This document shows positions 1 to 12,151 of a stretch of 43,145 nt of DNA, one piece after another. This DNA comes from Bryobacterales bacterium. Lineage in GTDB: Bacteria > Acidobacteriota > Terriglobia > Bryobacterales > Bryobacteraceae. Location: NCBI GenBank assembly GCA_020852755.1, contig JADZAF010000167.1, forward strand, positions 1-43,145, in the 5' to 3' direction. The notes below the pieces were generated by a model, which saw only the letters and a program-made list of their open reading frames with translations, had not been told where the DNA came from and did no database searches. A program made the translations under genes and the position numbers. Every line of letters begins with the position of its first letter. Position 1 is the first letter of the stretch.

Positions 1-3110
<3,110 letters not shown>

Positions 3111-3122
3111 ACACAGAACACA

Positions 3123-3179
3123 GAGGTACGGAGGCACAGGGAATCTTCACTGTTCGTTCACTGTGTGCCTCCGTACCTC
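3123..3179. repeat. Perfect 15-bp inverted repeat after rpoC (REP/terminator-like)
   Basis: GAGGTACGGAGGCAC (3123-3137) is exactly complementary to GTGCCTCCGTACCTC (3165-3179), separated by a 27-nt loop. It starts 13 bp after the rpoC stop, so the RNA would form a long hairpin that could end the rpoBC transcript. No T-run follows the stem, so it is not a classical intrinsic terminator. The repetitive wording (acacagaacacagaggtacggaggcacag) resembles intergenic REP/MITE-like palindromes that occur in many copies in some genomes; that is an inference. Confidence 0.7.
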
Positions 3180-3232
3180 GGAAGTCACCCTCCCTCCATT
3201 CATTAAAAGACCTTAAGATCTCCTCTCTGCGC

Positions 3233-3261
3233 TTGCACATTCCCTTCTGACGAAATATACT
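3233..3261 (+). promoter_or_regulatory. sigma70-type promoter of the TonB receptor gene
   Basis: TTGCAC (3233-3238), a 17-bp spacer and TATACT (3256-3261) make a near-consensus housekeeping promoter. Transcription would start near 3268, giving a leader of about 140 nt before the ATG at 3411. The leader is GC-rich in its middle and contains CTGCCC (in cctgccctg, about 3290) that can pair with GGGCAG (about 3358-3363), so it may be structured. Confidence 0.7.
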
Positions 3262-3410
3262 TGTCAGCCGAAGCAGAAGAGAGTGGCCTGCCCTGTTATC
3301 GCGGGGGCCCTCCGTCCTCAGTCGCGGGGACCCAGGACGACTGCGCAAACGCTTCAGGGGCAGTCCGACTTAGTAATCACAACTGAATATCGTAAGGAGT
3401 GAGTGAAGGT

Positions 3411-6400
3411 ATGAAGCACCACCATTGGGGGTTGCCGGCATTCCTTCTCCTGATCGTAAGCACGTCTTTGATGGCGCAAAGCTATCGCGGTCGTGTGCAG
3501 GGTATTGTCACCGACCAGACCCAGGCCGTCATCGCCGGCGCCAGCGTCACGCTGTTGAACGTGGCCACCGGCGTGAAGGTCGTTCGCCAGTCCAGCGACA
3601 CGGGCCTGTACGTGTTTGACCTGGTAGACCCCGGAACGTACTCCGTCACAGTGGAGGCGACCGGGTTCAACCGCTTCATTCAGGAGAACATTTCGGTCCA
3701 GATGCGCGGAGACGTCACCGTCAACGCTACTCTGCGGCCTGGCGCGGTTCAGGAAAGCATTACCGTGACCGAGGCTCCGGTCTCGGTGCAGTTCAACTCG
3801 AGCAACAAGGACTTCACGCTCGATTCCAAAATGGCGGAAGAGATTCCGCGCATCGACCGCAATCCGTTCAAGCTCACCCTGCTGGCGCCCTCGGCCATCA
3901 ACACCCGGAGTGAAATGCAGCCGTACCACTCCTGGGCCGCCAACAGCGTAGACCTCGGAGGAGGCACCAACCTGAAGAACGACCTCCAGGTGGACGGCAG
4001 CGCCATCGGTCTGGGCCACAAGAACAGCTATCCGCCCAACACGGACGCCGTGCAGGAGGTCGTGGTTTCGCAGAACAGCGTGGACGCCGAGACCGGCCAC
4101 ACGGCGGGCGGCCTGATCAGTATGACGCTCAAGTCCGGGACCAACGAGTGGCACGGCAGCGCCTTCTACCTGGGCCGCTATCCCTGGCTGAACGCCCAGG
4201 CGGACCGCACGCGCTTTACCAAGAACGCCACCCGCCAGCACATGTACGGCGGCACTCTTGGCAACGCCATCATCAAGAACAAGCTGTTCAACTTCTTCTC
4301 GCTGGAGCGCTGGAACGTCGGCTATCCGGGCAGCTACGTCAGCACCGTGCCGTCGGCTCTGGAGCGTGGCGGCGATTTCTCGCAGTCCTACAACATCGAC
4401 GGCGGGATCATGACCGTCTGGGATCCCTGGACCACCAAGATGGACCCGGCCACCGGCAAGTTCTTCCGGACGCCTTTCGCCGGAAACAAAGTCCCGCAGT
4501 CCCGCTTCGATCCCCTGTCCGCGTCGCTGGTGAAGGACTTCTGGGACGGCAACATGCCGGGCGACAACATCACCCGGGTGAACAACTTCAAAGTCGGCTA
4601 CATCGAGAAGTACAACTACTACAACTTCTCCGAACGCGTGGACTACAACGCCACCGACAACTGGAAGCTGTACGGGCGGGTCAGCCGCTACTACACCGAC
4701 GATCTGGCGCCCAACGCCACGCCCAACCAGTCCCAGTTGTTCGTGCCCACCGGAACCGAGCGCGCGGCCAACCAGGTGTCGGCCGACGCGATCTGGACGG
4801 TGAATCCGAGCACCGTGGTGAACTTCCGCGGCGCCTGGCACAAGGTGATCGACGCCTACGTATCCAAGTCGCTGGGACCGGAAGGCTGGGGCTCGATCTG
4901 GCCCAGCAACTCCTGGTACAAGTCTTATCAGGACGCCAGCCCGGGCGTGCCGGTCTACTTCCCGCTGTTCAGCATCGGCGGCACCAGCTTTGGCGGCCGC
5001 GGCTTCTATTGGGATCAGAAGCCGGAGGGCATGTCCTACAACGCCAAGATCTCCAAGCAGAAGGGCTCGCACTACCTGAAGGCCGGTATCGAGCACCGGC
5101 GCGGCTACGGCGTCACTTTCGTGGGGAACACCTCCCAGTTCTTCTTCCCCCAGGCGCTGACCGCCGAGACCTTCGTGAGTCCCGACACCAAGCACAACGG
5201 CCACGGTTTCGCCACCTTCCTGCTGGGCGCCCTGGACGGATCGTCCCAGATGATCGGCGGGCCCGCTCCCGATCCGCACGTCCAGTTCTGGGGTATGTTC
5301 TTCCAGGACGACTGGAAGGTGAACCGCTGGCTCACCCTCAATATGGGGATTCGCAACGAGTATGAATCGGCCTGGTGGGACCCCCTGCACATGACCTCAC
5401 GGGGCCTGAATGTCGACCAGCCGGTCCCCGAGATGCAGGCCAGCCCGCCCCAGATGCCGGCCCAGGCGCTGGCCCTCATGGGCAGCAGCGCCTACAAGTG
5501 GAACGGCATGTGGGAGTGGACCAGCGACGAGCAGCCGGGCATGTGGGATCCCCAGAAGCTCGCCCTGGCGCCGCGCCTGGGCGCCGCCATCAAGATCGAC
5601 GACCGTACCGCCCTGCGGCTGGGCTATGCCCGCTACCTGCTGCCGTACGAGATGATCCTGAGCCAGGCGCCGGTCTCCGGCTTTGAAACCGTCAGCTTCC
5701 TGGAGCCGCCTTTCTTCGGGGCCAAGGCCTACCAGAATACGGCGGGATTGCTGCAAGGCGTTCCGCAGCAGACCATTTCGAATCCTTACCCGAGCGGCGT
5801 CAACCCGCTGATTCCTCCCAACGGCAAGGCCGCGGGAACGGCCGTGGGCCGTGGAGGAACGGCCCTGCTGCGCTATCCGGAGAAGACCCAGAAGGCGCGC
5901 AATGACCGCTTCAACGTGAACTTCCAGCGGCAGCTGCCCGGCCAGATCGTGGGCTCCTTCACCTGGTTCTTCAACGTCGGAAACCAGACTTACTCCCATG
6001 CGCTGAACAACCGCGACCCGCGCATCGACGTGGCCCAGCAGAACGCCATCAACGTCAGCGTGGACAACCCCTTCTACGGCTACCTGACGCCGGCGGTGTT
6101 CCCCGGGCCCCAGCGCAACCAGAGAACTGTCTCGCTGGCCTCCCTGCTGACCCAGTACCCGCACTACGGCGGCCTGTATGAAGTCGGCAGACTGGGGGCG
6201 GCGGAGCGCTATCACTCCCTCGAGTTCAAAGCCCAGAAGGCCTTCAGCCGGGGCTGGAACTTCCTGGCCGCCTACGTCTATATCCGCGAGAAGGTGGAGC
6301 GCACCGACCAGAACGAACTCGACACCTACCTGAACACGCTGCGCTACCTGAACAGCAACCAGCCCCGTCACCGCCTGACCATGGCGGGTACCTGGGAGCT

Positions 6401-6920
6401 GCCGTTCGGCATCGGCAAGACTTTCGGCCACGACATGCCCCGGGCGGTCGATGCTTTCGTGGGCGGATGGAAGGTCACCGGCATGGGTACCTACATGTCG
6501 GGTTCTATCCTGCGCTTCGGCAAGATGAACTACCTGGGCGGCGAGGTCACTGTATCCGACCCTTCGCCCTCGAAATGGTTCAACACCTCCGCCTTTTCAC
6601 AGATCGCCGCCAACACCTACGTCATTCGCTCGAACCCGATGCAGTTCGACAACCTGACCGGTCCGAAATATGTCATGCTCGACGCCTCCCTCACCAAATC
6701 CTTCCGGATTACCGAGAGGATCAGGACCGAGATGGAACTGCGGGCTTTCAATGCCCTCAACCGGCTGAACCTCGGGAACCCGAACATGAGCGTCACCAGT
6801 TCGCAGTTCGGACAGGCGCTCTACCAGGGCACTCCCTCGGCACAAATGGGTCCGCAGACCATGGAGTTGGGGAACGTCAGCGGGCGCCAGGTGGAGTTGG
6901 GCCTGAAGATCATCTTCTAG
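3411..6920 (+). CDS. TonB-dependent receptor with carboxypeptidase-regulatory-like N-domain
   Basis: Predicted outer-membrane receptor for TonB-dependent uptake of an unknown ligand. The N-terminus is a signal peptide (MKHHHWGLPAFLLLIVSTS) ending near AQS. A Cna/carboxypeptidase-regulatory-like beta-sandwich follows (about residues 22-110; VQGIVTDQTQAVIAGASVTL, then GTYSVTVEATGF), then a plug region and a long barrel rich in aromatic strands. The last residue is Phe (ELGLKIIF), as expected of a Bam-assembled barrel. At 1169 aa it has the usual size of the large Oar-like receptors common in Acidobacteriota. ATG 3411 is preferred because AAGGAG at 3394-3399 sits 11 nt upstream; a GTG at 3399 would overlap that ribosome site. 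It is probably a single-gene unit with its own promoter. The substrate cannot be read from the sequence. Confidence 0.92.
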   Translation: MKHHHWGLPAFLLLIVSTSLMAQSYRGRVQGIVTDQTQAVIAGASVTLLNVATGVKVVRQSSDTGLYVFDLVDPGTYSVTVEATGFNRFIQENISVQMRGDVTVNATLRPGAVQESITVTEAPVSVQFNSSNKDFTLDSKMAEEIPRIDRNPFKLTLLAPSAINTRSEMQPYHSWAANSVDLGGGTNLKNDLQVDGSAIGLGHKNSYPPNTDAVQEVVVSQNSVDAETGHTAGGLISMTLKSGTNEWHGSAFYLGRYPWLNAQADRTRFTKNATRQHMYGGTLGNAIIKNKLFNFFSLERWNVGYPGSYVSTVPSALERGGDFSQSYNIDGGIMTVWDPWTTKMDPATGKFFRTPFAGNKVPQSRFDPLSASLVKDFWDGNMPGDNITRVNNFKVGYIEKYNYYNFSERVDYNATDNWKLYGRVSRYYTDDLAPNATPNQSQLFVPTGTERAANQVSADAIWTVNPSTVVNFRGAWHKVIDAYVSKSLGPEGWGSIWPSNSWYKSYQDASPGVPVYFPLFSIGGTSFGGRGFYWDQKPEGMSYNAKISKQKGSHYLKAGIEHRRGYGVTFVGNTSQFFFPQALTAETFVSPDTKHNGHGFATFLLGALDGSSQMIGGPAPDPHVQFWGMFFQDDWKVNRWLTLNMGIRNEYESAWWDPLHMTSRGLNVDQPVPEMQASPPQMPAQALALMGSSAYKWNGMWEWTSDEQPGMWDPQKLALAPRLGAAIKIDDRTALRLGYARYLLPYEMILSQAPVSGFETVSFLEPPFFGAKAYQNTAGLLQGVPQQTISNPYPSGVNPLIPPNGKAAGTAVGRGGTALLRYPEKTQKARNDRFNVNFQRQLPGQIVGSFTWFFNVGNQTYSHALNNRDPRIDVAQQNAINVSVDNPFYGYLTPAVFPGPQRNQRTVSLASLLTQYPHYGGLYEVGRLGAAERYHSLEFKAQKAFSRGWNFLAAYVYIREKVERTDQNELDTYLNTLRYLNSNQPRHRLTMAGTWELPFGIGKTFGHDMPRAVDAFVGGWKVTGMGTYMSGSILRFGKMNYLGGEVTVSDPSPSKWFNTSAFSQIAANTYVIRSNPMQFDNLTGPKYVMLDASLTKSFRITERIRTEMELRAFNALNRLNLGNPNMSVTSSQFGQALYQGTPSAQMGPQTMELGNVSGRQVELGLKIIF

Positions 6921-6963
6921 GCTCCGGCGCCTCAAACCAGCAGTTGCTTCAACCCCAGCCGCG

Positions 6964-6999
6964 CGGGGGCCGGGGGCCCGAAAGGACCTCCGGCCCCCG
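6964..6999 (+). terminator. GC-rich hairpin after the TonB receptor gene
   Basis: CGGGGGCCGG (6964-6973) pairs perfectly with CCGGCCCCCG (6990-6999), and three more pairs (one G-U) extend the stem inward. It lies 44 bp after the receptor stop. The following bases (tgtggttctgt) give only a weak U-tail, so termination may be inefficient. Confidence 0.55.
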
Positions 7000-7004
7000 T
7001 GTGG

Positions 7005-7033
7005 TTCTGTCCGCGGCGCCGGGCCGCTATACT
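7005..7033 (+). promoter_or_regulatory. Candidate promoter of the FG-GAP/TPR pair
   Basis: TATACT at 7028-7033 is preceded by a weak -35 (TTCTGT, 7005-7010) at the ideal 17-bp spacing. The start codon at 7057 lies 23 nt beyond the -10 box. The -35 partly follows the receptor terminator hairpin. Confidence 0.45.
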
Positions 7034-7056
7034 GAAACCTTGGATCCCTGCCGGCC

Positions 7057-8835
7057 ATGGCATTCTTCACCCGCCGCGGTCTCCTCAGTCTTCTAGCGGT
7101 TCCCGCCGCACGCCTGTTTGCCCAAAAGCAACAGGGCATGGCTTCCCGAGGGGTGAAGCCGGCTCCGCGCGGCAAGCCCTCAGGCCTTCCTTTCCACGCC
7201 CGTTTCTCGGACATCGCCGCGCAGGCGGGCCTGCAACGCCCGGTTGTGGCCGGGCACGCGGACCGCGCCGACTACATCAATGAGGTCATGAGTTGCGGCG
7301 CGGCCTTTTTCGACTACGACAACGACGGCTGGCTCGATATCCTGCTGCTCACCGGCTCGCGCTTCGGCGATCCGCCCGCCGATGCCTCCAACCGCCTTTA
7401 CAGGAACAACCGCGACGGCACGTTCACCGACGTGACCGAAAAGGCCGGGCTGTTCCGCACCGGCTACTGGTACGGAGTGACCGCCGGCGACTTCGACAAC
7501 GACGGTTTCGAAGACCTGTTTCTCACCGGCTGGCCCCAGAACGCTCTCTACCACAACAACGGCGACGGCACCTTCACCGACATCACCAGGACGGCCGGGC
7601 TCCTGAATGCCAGGCCCCGCTTCGGCTCCGGCTGCGCCTTCGTGGACTACGACCGCGACGGCAAGCTCGACCTGTTCGTCTCCAACTACGTGGATTTCGA
7701 TCCCAAGGCCATCCCGCGCGCCGGCGGCCCCGGAAGCTGCGACTACTACGGCGTGCCGGTGAACTGCGGGCCGCGCGGCTTGCCCTACGGCTACCATTCC
7801 CTCTACCGCAACAACGGCGACGGCAGCTTCACCGACGTCACCGCCGCTTCGGGCATCGGGAAGGCTGACGGCGGCTTCGGGCTCACCGTGGTGGCGGCCG
7901 ACTTCGACAACGACGGCTGGCCCGACATCTACGTAGCCTGCGACTCCACTCCCAGCCTGCTGTTCCTCAACAACCGCGATGGAACGTTCACCGAACAGGG
8001 TCTGGAGCGCGGCGTGGCTTTGAGCGAGGACGGCATGGAGCAAGCCGGCATGGGCCTGGGAGTCGGCGATTTCCGCCTGGACGGCAGCCTGCACATCGTC
8101 AAAACCCACTTCCGCGAAGACACCCCGGTGCTTTACGTGAACAACGGCAAGGGGAATTTCCGCGACGAGACCATCCGTTCCGGTCTGGCCGTCGAGACCC
8201 GCTTCGTCTGCTGGGGGGTGGGCGTCTCCGACCTGGACAACGACGGCAACCCCGACATCCTCTGGGCCACCGGCAACATCTATCCCGAAGTGGAGAAGAA
8301 GCTGCCCCAGATTCCTCATAAGACGCCGCGCGTCATCTTCCGCAACCTGGGCAAGGGGCGCTTCGAGGAACTGATCGCCGAGGCCGGCCCGGGCATCGAG
8401 GCCTCCCACTCCAGCCGCGGGGTGGCGTTCGGCGATTTCGACAACGACGGCGATGTGGACGTCCTCATCGTCAACCAGAACGAGCCGCCCTCGCTGCTGC
8501 GCAACGACCTTGCGGGCGGCGCCCACTGGCTCAAGGTCAAGGTAACGGGCGTCAAATCCAACCGCAGCGCCATCGGGGCCCGGGTCACGGTGCGCTACGG
8601 CGGCCAGGTCCAGACCCAGGAGGTGCTGAGCCAGTCCTCCTACCTCTCGGTCAGCGACAAGCGGCTGCACTTCGGGCTCGGTGCGGCCACCGTAGCCGAT
8701 ATCGAGATCCGCTGGCCCCTGGGGCCGGTAGAAAGGTTCGAGCAGGTGCCGGCCGATCACCTGATCCACGTCACCGAAGGTTCCGGCATCACCCGCCGCG
8801 AGCGGTTGGGTCCCCGCAAGGAGCCCGCGGGATGA
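7057..8835 (+). CDS. CRTAC1-type FG-GAP/VCBS repeat protein with ASPIC/UnbV domain
   Basis: Exported beta-propeller protein of 592 aa. The N-terminus FTRRGLLSLLAVPAARLFA looks like a Tat or Sec signal. At least seven FG-GAP/VCBS blades carry Ca2+-loop motifs such as DYDNDGWLDI, DFDNDGFEDL, DYDRDGKLDL and DFDNDGDVDV. The last 100 residues are an ASPIC/UnbV domain (HWLKVKVTG, then RLHFGLG and IEIRWP). These proteins are usually extracytoplasmic and of unknown ligand. The gene is translationally coupled to the TPR gene downstream through an ATGA overlap at 8832-8835, so the two products are probably made in step. No Shine-Dalgarno sequence is obvious before the ATG. Confidence 0.9.
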   Translation: MAFFTRRGLLSLLAVPAARLFAQKQQGMASRGVKPAPRGKPSGLPFHARFSDIAAQAGLQRPVVAGHADRADYINEVMSCGAAFFDYDNDGWLDILLLTGSRFGDPPADASNRLYRNNRDGTFTDVTEKAGLFRTGYWYGVTAGDFDNDGFEDLFLTGWPQNALYHNNGDGTFTDITRTAGLLNARPRFGSGCAFVDYDRDGKLDLFVSNYVDFDPKAIPRAGGPGSCDYYGVPVNCGPRGLPYGYHSLYRNNGDGSFTDVTAASGIGKADGGFGLTVVAADFDNDGWPDIYVACDSTPSLLFLNNRDGTFTEQGLERGVALSEDGMEQAGMGLGVGDFRLDGSLHIVKTHFREDTPVLYVNNGKGNFRDETIRSGLAVETRFVCWGVGVSDLDNDGNPDILWATGNIYPEVEKKLPQIPHKTPRVIFRNLGKGRFEELIAEAGPGIEASHSSRGVAFGDFDNDGDVDVLIVNQNEPPSLLRNDLAGGAHWLKVKVTGVKSNRSAIGARVTVRYGGQVQTQEVLSQSSYLSVSDKRLHFGLGAATVADIEIRWPLGPVERFEQVPADHLIHVTEGSGITRRERLGPRKEPAG

Positions 8836-9998
8836 GAGCCCTCGCTCTGCTCGCTGCCTGTGCCGCTCTGCTCGTGGGGCAGCGGCCCCCCGTCGAAGAG
8901 GCCTGGGACCTGCTGGCCAGGGGCGAGCGCGACCAGGCTGTGCGCCTGCTCGAGAAGATCGTCAAATCCAGCCCGCGCGACGCGGACGCCCGCCTGCTGC
9001 TGGGCAGCATCCTGGCCGAGCAGGGCGACCGCGCCGGAGCCATCCTGCATCTCACGGAGGGAGTGCGGCTGCGGCCCCAGTCCGCCGAAGCACAGAACGC
9101 GCTGGGCGAAGCGTACAAGACATTCGGTGATTGGAAAGCGGCCCGCGGGCCTTTCGAAAAGGCCGCGGCGCTGGACCCCAAGTTCGCCCAGGCGCGCGTG
9201 AACCTCAGCCAGGTTCTGTTGGAGGACGGCGATTTTGAGGCCGCTTCCTCCCATCTCGACCGCGCCCTGCAACTCCTGGGAAACGATCCCGAAGCCGCTT
9301 TCCCCCTGTACCTTCGCGCCAAGGTCTACACCGAACGGAACGAGATGGAGAAGGCCATGCAGGACCTCGAACGCGCCGTCACACTCCAATCCGAGTTCCC
9401 CGAGGCATGGTCGGACCTGGGGCAGGCGCGCAAGAACCTGCTCGACGACGACGGCGCGTTCGCGGCCTTCAAACGGTCGGTGGAGCAGGACCCGGAGAAC
9501 GCCGTGGCGCAGTACCGGCTGGGTGCCGAGTACCTGCGCCAGGGCAAGGCCGCGGAGGCCGTCACCCACCTCGAAAAATCAATGACCCTGAGCCCCCGCA
9601 ATCAATCGACGCTCTACAGCCTGCAGCTCGCCCTGCGCCAGGTCGGCCAGGTGGAACGAGCCGCCGAGATCCGCAAGCGCATCAATGCCATGCTGCGCGA
9701 GCGCGACCAGGAAAGCCAGAACGCGCTGATCGCGGTGCAGATCAATAACCAGGGCGCGGATCTCGAAAAGGCGGGCAAGCTGCGAGAGGCGCTCGAAAAG
9801 TACCGCGCGGCCGTGAAGCTCGACCCCGAGCACCCCGGCATCCGCACCAATTTCGCAGCCGCGCTTCTGAAACTGGGCCAGTGGAAAGAAGGCATCGCCG
9901 AGCTGCGCGAAGCGCTGCGCCGCGATCCCGAGAACGCGCAACTCCAGGAGGCCTTGCGGCAGGCCCTGGCTCACGCCCCGGGTGAAGCCCAAAGGTAG
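8832..9998 (+). CDS. Secreted TPR-repeat protein
   Basis: A 388-aa protein with a short signal peptide (MRALALLAACAALLVGQ), followed almost entirely by tetratricopeptide repeats, about nine to ten by eye. Typical helices carry the pattern A-x3-G/A-x7-A-x11-P (for example AVRLLEKIVKSSPRDADARL and ALEKYRAAVKLDPEHPGI). TPR proteins are scaffolds for protein contacts. Its start codon overlaps the stop of the FG-GAP/ASPIC gene, so it probably works with that propeller at the cell surface or in the periplasm; this is inferred from coupling only. It ends 46 bp before the convergent radical SAM gene, with no strong terminator between them. Confidence 0.88.
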   Translation: MRALALLAACAALLVGQRPPVEEAWDLLARGERDQAVRLLEKIVKSSPRDADARLLLGSILAEQGDRAGAILHLTEGVRLRPQSAEAQNALGEAYKTFGDWKAARGPFEKAAALDPKFAQARVNLSQVLLEDGDFEAASSHLDRALQLLGNDPEAAFPLYLRAKVYTERNEMEKAMQDLERAVTLQSEFPEAWSDLGQARKNLLDDDGAFAAFKRSVEQDPENAVAQYRLGAEYLRQGKAAEAVTHLEKSMTLSPRNQSTLYSLQLALRQVGQVERAAEIRKRINAMLRERDQESQNALIAVQINNQGADLEKAGKLREALEKYRAAVKLDPEHPGIRTNFAAALLKLGQWKEGIAELREALRRDPENAQLQEALRQALAHAPGEAQR

Positions 9999-10044
9999 CG
10001 CGAACAGGTTGGTTTGCCGCGGCGAGCCCCGGCTCTGCGTGTTT

Positions 10045-11253
10045 TCACGACACCGTCCAGGGCCGCTTGGCCCGGTAATCCGCCACGCGTTCGGGCAGCC
10101 ATCCGGCGAGCGCCGGAGCCAGGTAGAAGCGCGGATGCAGCAGATCTTCGTCCGCGCCGATCAGCCCCTGGGCCGCCGCGGTTCGCGCCAGCGGGGTTTC
10201 CGGATAGATCCGCAGCCCCACGCTGACTTTCAGTGCATCGGGATACACGGAATCCGCGAAGGCCAGGCTCTCCTCCACCGTATCCCGCGTCTCGCCCGGC
10301 CCGCCCAGCAGCAGGAACGCGCGCCGCTCCACCCCCGCCTCGCGGAACCAACGCGCGGTTTCCCGGACTTCCCCCGGGCGGAACCGCTTGTTGAGTTCGT
10401 GCAGCACCGGCTCGGACCCGCTCTCGAAACCCAGGCTCACGGAAGTGCAGCCGGCCGCTGCCATCAGTTCCACCAGTTCGGGATCGATCCACTTGGGGTA
10501 GACAATCGCCCACCAGTCCATGTCCAGTCCGGCATCGATCATCTTGCGGCACAACGCCCGGGCATAGGAGGGCGGCAGGTTGAAGGTGTTATCGACGAAA
10601 TACAGGCGCCGGACGCCGGCCTCCGCCAGGTGCGACAGCCAGCGGATCACCGCCTCCACGGAGCGCCGCCGGACCGGCCGCCCTTCGATGGCGCTGGTCG
10701 AGCAGTAGCTGCAATCCAAAGGGCAGCCGCGCCGGGTCTGGACCGGGACACGCAACTCCGTCCGGCCGGGACCACCGGGGATCCAGCGGTCGGGCTCCGG
10801 CAAGGGGAAATCGTCCAGCCGCGCGGGGGCCGGCGGCCGGCCCGCCAGCAGGGCTGGAAAACGCTCCTCGCCCTCGCCGGCGATGCCCCGGTCCACTCCC
10901 AGGTATTCCCGCACGGCTTCGGGAAAAATACTGAAACCGGCCCCGCCGGCGATCACCGGGGCCGTGGAATACCGGCGGCAGAAGGCCACGGTCTCCTTCA
11001 CGGGGGGCAGCAGGAACCGGGGCGCCTGCATGTTCTGATCGTCGATGTTCCTCACCGACAGGCCGATGACGTCCGGCCGGTAGTCCTCGAGCGACTCTCG
11101 CAACGCGCTCTCCGGACCGCCGGAGAACATCAGGTTGAGCAGCCGGGCTTCGTATCCTGCTCTGTCCAGCGCGGCGGCGACGCAGGCCGCCCCCAGCGGC
11201 AGGGGCGGCATCTGGATCGCCTCGGCGTTGGCCGAGATCAGCAGCACCCGCAT
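10045..11253 (-). CDS. B12-binding-domain-type radical SAM protein
   Basis: A 402-aa protein. The N-terminal 130 residues have the Rossmann-like fold of a cobalamin-binding domain (MRVLLISANAEAIQMPPLPLG, then DVIGLSVRN and VIAGGAGFSIFPE). The radical SAM core begins with RRGCPLDCSYCS, the CxxxCxxC motif that binds the 4Fe-4S cluster and SAM. The FESGSEPVL and LLLGGPGETRDTVEESL motifs of Elp3/MiaB-like cores follow. The substrate is unknown; relatives include methyltransferases and cyclases. The start is supported by GGGGAGGA upstream of the ATG. It is the last gene of a minus-strand group, 35 bp after the bicupin stop. No DxHxxG cobalamin-ligand motif is seen, so B12 would bind base-off or not at all. 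Confidence 0.88.
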   Translation of the reverse strand: MRVLLISANAEAIQMPPLPLGAACVAAALDRAGYEARLLNLMFSGGPESALRESLEDYRPDVIGLSVRNIDDQNMQAPRFLLPPVKETVAFCRRYSTAPVIAGGAGFSIFPEAVREYLGVDRGIAGEGEERFPALLAGRPPAPARLDDFPLPEPDRWIPGGPGRTELRVPVQTRRGCPLDCSYCSTSAIEGRPVRRRSVEAVIRWLSHLAEAGVRRLYFVDNTFNLPPSYARALCRKMIDAGLDMDWWAIVYPKWIDPELVELMAAAGCTSVSLGFESGSEPVLHELNKRFRPGEVRETARWFREAGVERRAFLLLGGPGETRDTVEESLAFADSVYPDALKVSVGLRIYPETPLARTAAAQGLIGADEDLLHPRFYLAPALAGWLPERVADYRAKRPWTVS

Positions 11254-11288
11254 GCCGGTCCTCCCCGCAGCACCCGGGCGGCGCCGCG

Positions 11289-12140
11289 CTACCGCCGGCG
11301 GGGATAGGTGGAGCGCACCGCCAGGATCCGGGCGCTGGCGCCCGGGACGTCGCGGTTGTAGAAACCGACCGTGGTGTTCAGCCGGTAGCAGTAGGCATCG
11401 CCGGGCCTGGCGGGGCGGCGGTTCTCGACGCCGTCCACGCCTCCGCCGGCCACCATCTCCCCTTCGCCGTCCAGCAGCAGGTAGATCTCCTCTTCACTGT
11501 CGTGCGCGTGCGGGAAATTGGTTCCCCCCGGCGAGAAGGTCATGACGAACAGGCTCGTCACCACCCGGCCTGCCGCGATCCTGTCGCGCTTGCTGTTCAC
11601 GTCGCCGATCATCAACTGGAACAGCGTCGAAGGCGGATGGCCGCCCACCACTTCCTTCTTCACCTCGCCGAGATTGGCGATCTGCAGCTTGGAAGGCGGC
11701 GTCCTGTCGGCGTCGCGGGGGAGGCGGAATCCCATGACGATAAACCGGCACTTCGATCCCGAGGTCTCCACGCCGTGCCGGATGCCCGCCGGAAGATACA
11801 TGAAATCTTCCTTCCGGATGGGGTGCTTCTCGTCGCCGTACAGCAGCGTTCCGCCGCCTTCGAGGACCACGTAGATCTGCTCTTCGCCTTCATAGGACAC
11901 CGGCTTGCAGGCGCCGTTGGGGTCCACCTCGACTTCCCCGTAGCGGACTACGCCGCGCACGATCGGCCGGGCCGTGTCCCCCAGCCCGAAGATCGCCTTG
12001 TAACGGCAGGTATCCGTGGTGACGTCCGACGGCGTGGGCTGGATCGACGGAACGTGCCGGTAAAGAAAGGTCGGGGCCACTTCGCGTTCCGCCCCGGCCG
12101 CAAACGAGACAGCTAACAGAAAAAGCGGCAATACTCTCAT
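11289..12140 (-). CDS. Secreted bicupin protein
   Basis: A 283-aa protein with a Sec signal peptide (MRVLPLFLLAVSFAAGAE) and two cupin barrels. The first contains GEEQIYVVLEGGGTLLYGD and YLPAGIRHGVE; the second contains FPHAHDSEEEIYLLLDGEGE and RPGDAYCY. His/Glu clusters in both suggest metal sites. ATG 12140 is chosen over upstream ATGs at 12146 and 12176 because GAGG at 12153-12150 lies 9 nt before it and the signal peptide starts cleanly there. It follows the enolase-family gene (stop at 12152) by 11 bp, so the two are co-transcribed. The pairing suggests metabolism of a sugar acid or similar small molecule outside the cytoplasm; the substrate is unknown. Confidence 0.82.
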   Translation of the reverse strand: MRVLPLFLLAVSFAAGAEREVAPTFLYRHVPSIQPTPSDVTTDTCRYKAIFGLGDTARPIVRGVVRYGEVEVDPNGACKPVSYEGEEQIYVVLEGGGTLLYGDEKHPIRKEDFMYLPAGIRHGVETSGSKCRFIVMGFRLPRDADRTPPSKLQIANLGEVKKEVVGGHPPSTLFQLMIGDVNSKRDRIAAGRVVTSLFVMTFSPGGTNFPHAHDSEEEIYLLLDGEGEMVAGGGVDGVENRRPARPGDAYCYRLNTTVGFYNRDVPGASARILAVRSTYPRRR

Positions 12141-12151
12141 GGCCATATCCC

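Noticed and set aside
3354..5390. 678-aa minus-strand open frame opposite the TonB receptor
   Set aside because: Shadow of a well-supported receptor gene; no domain features.
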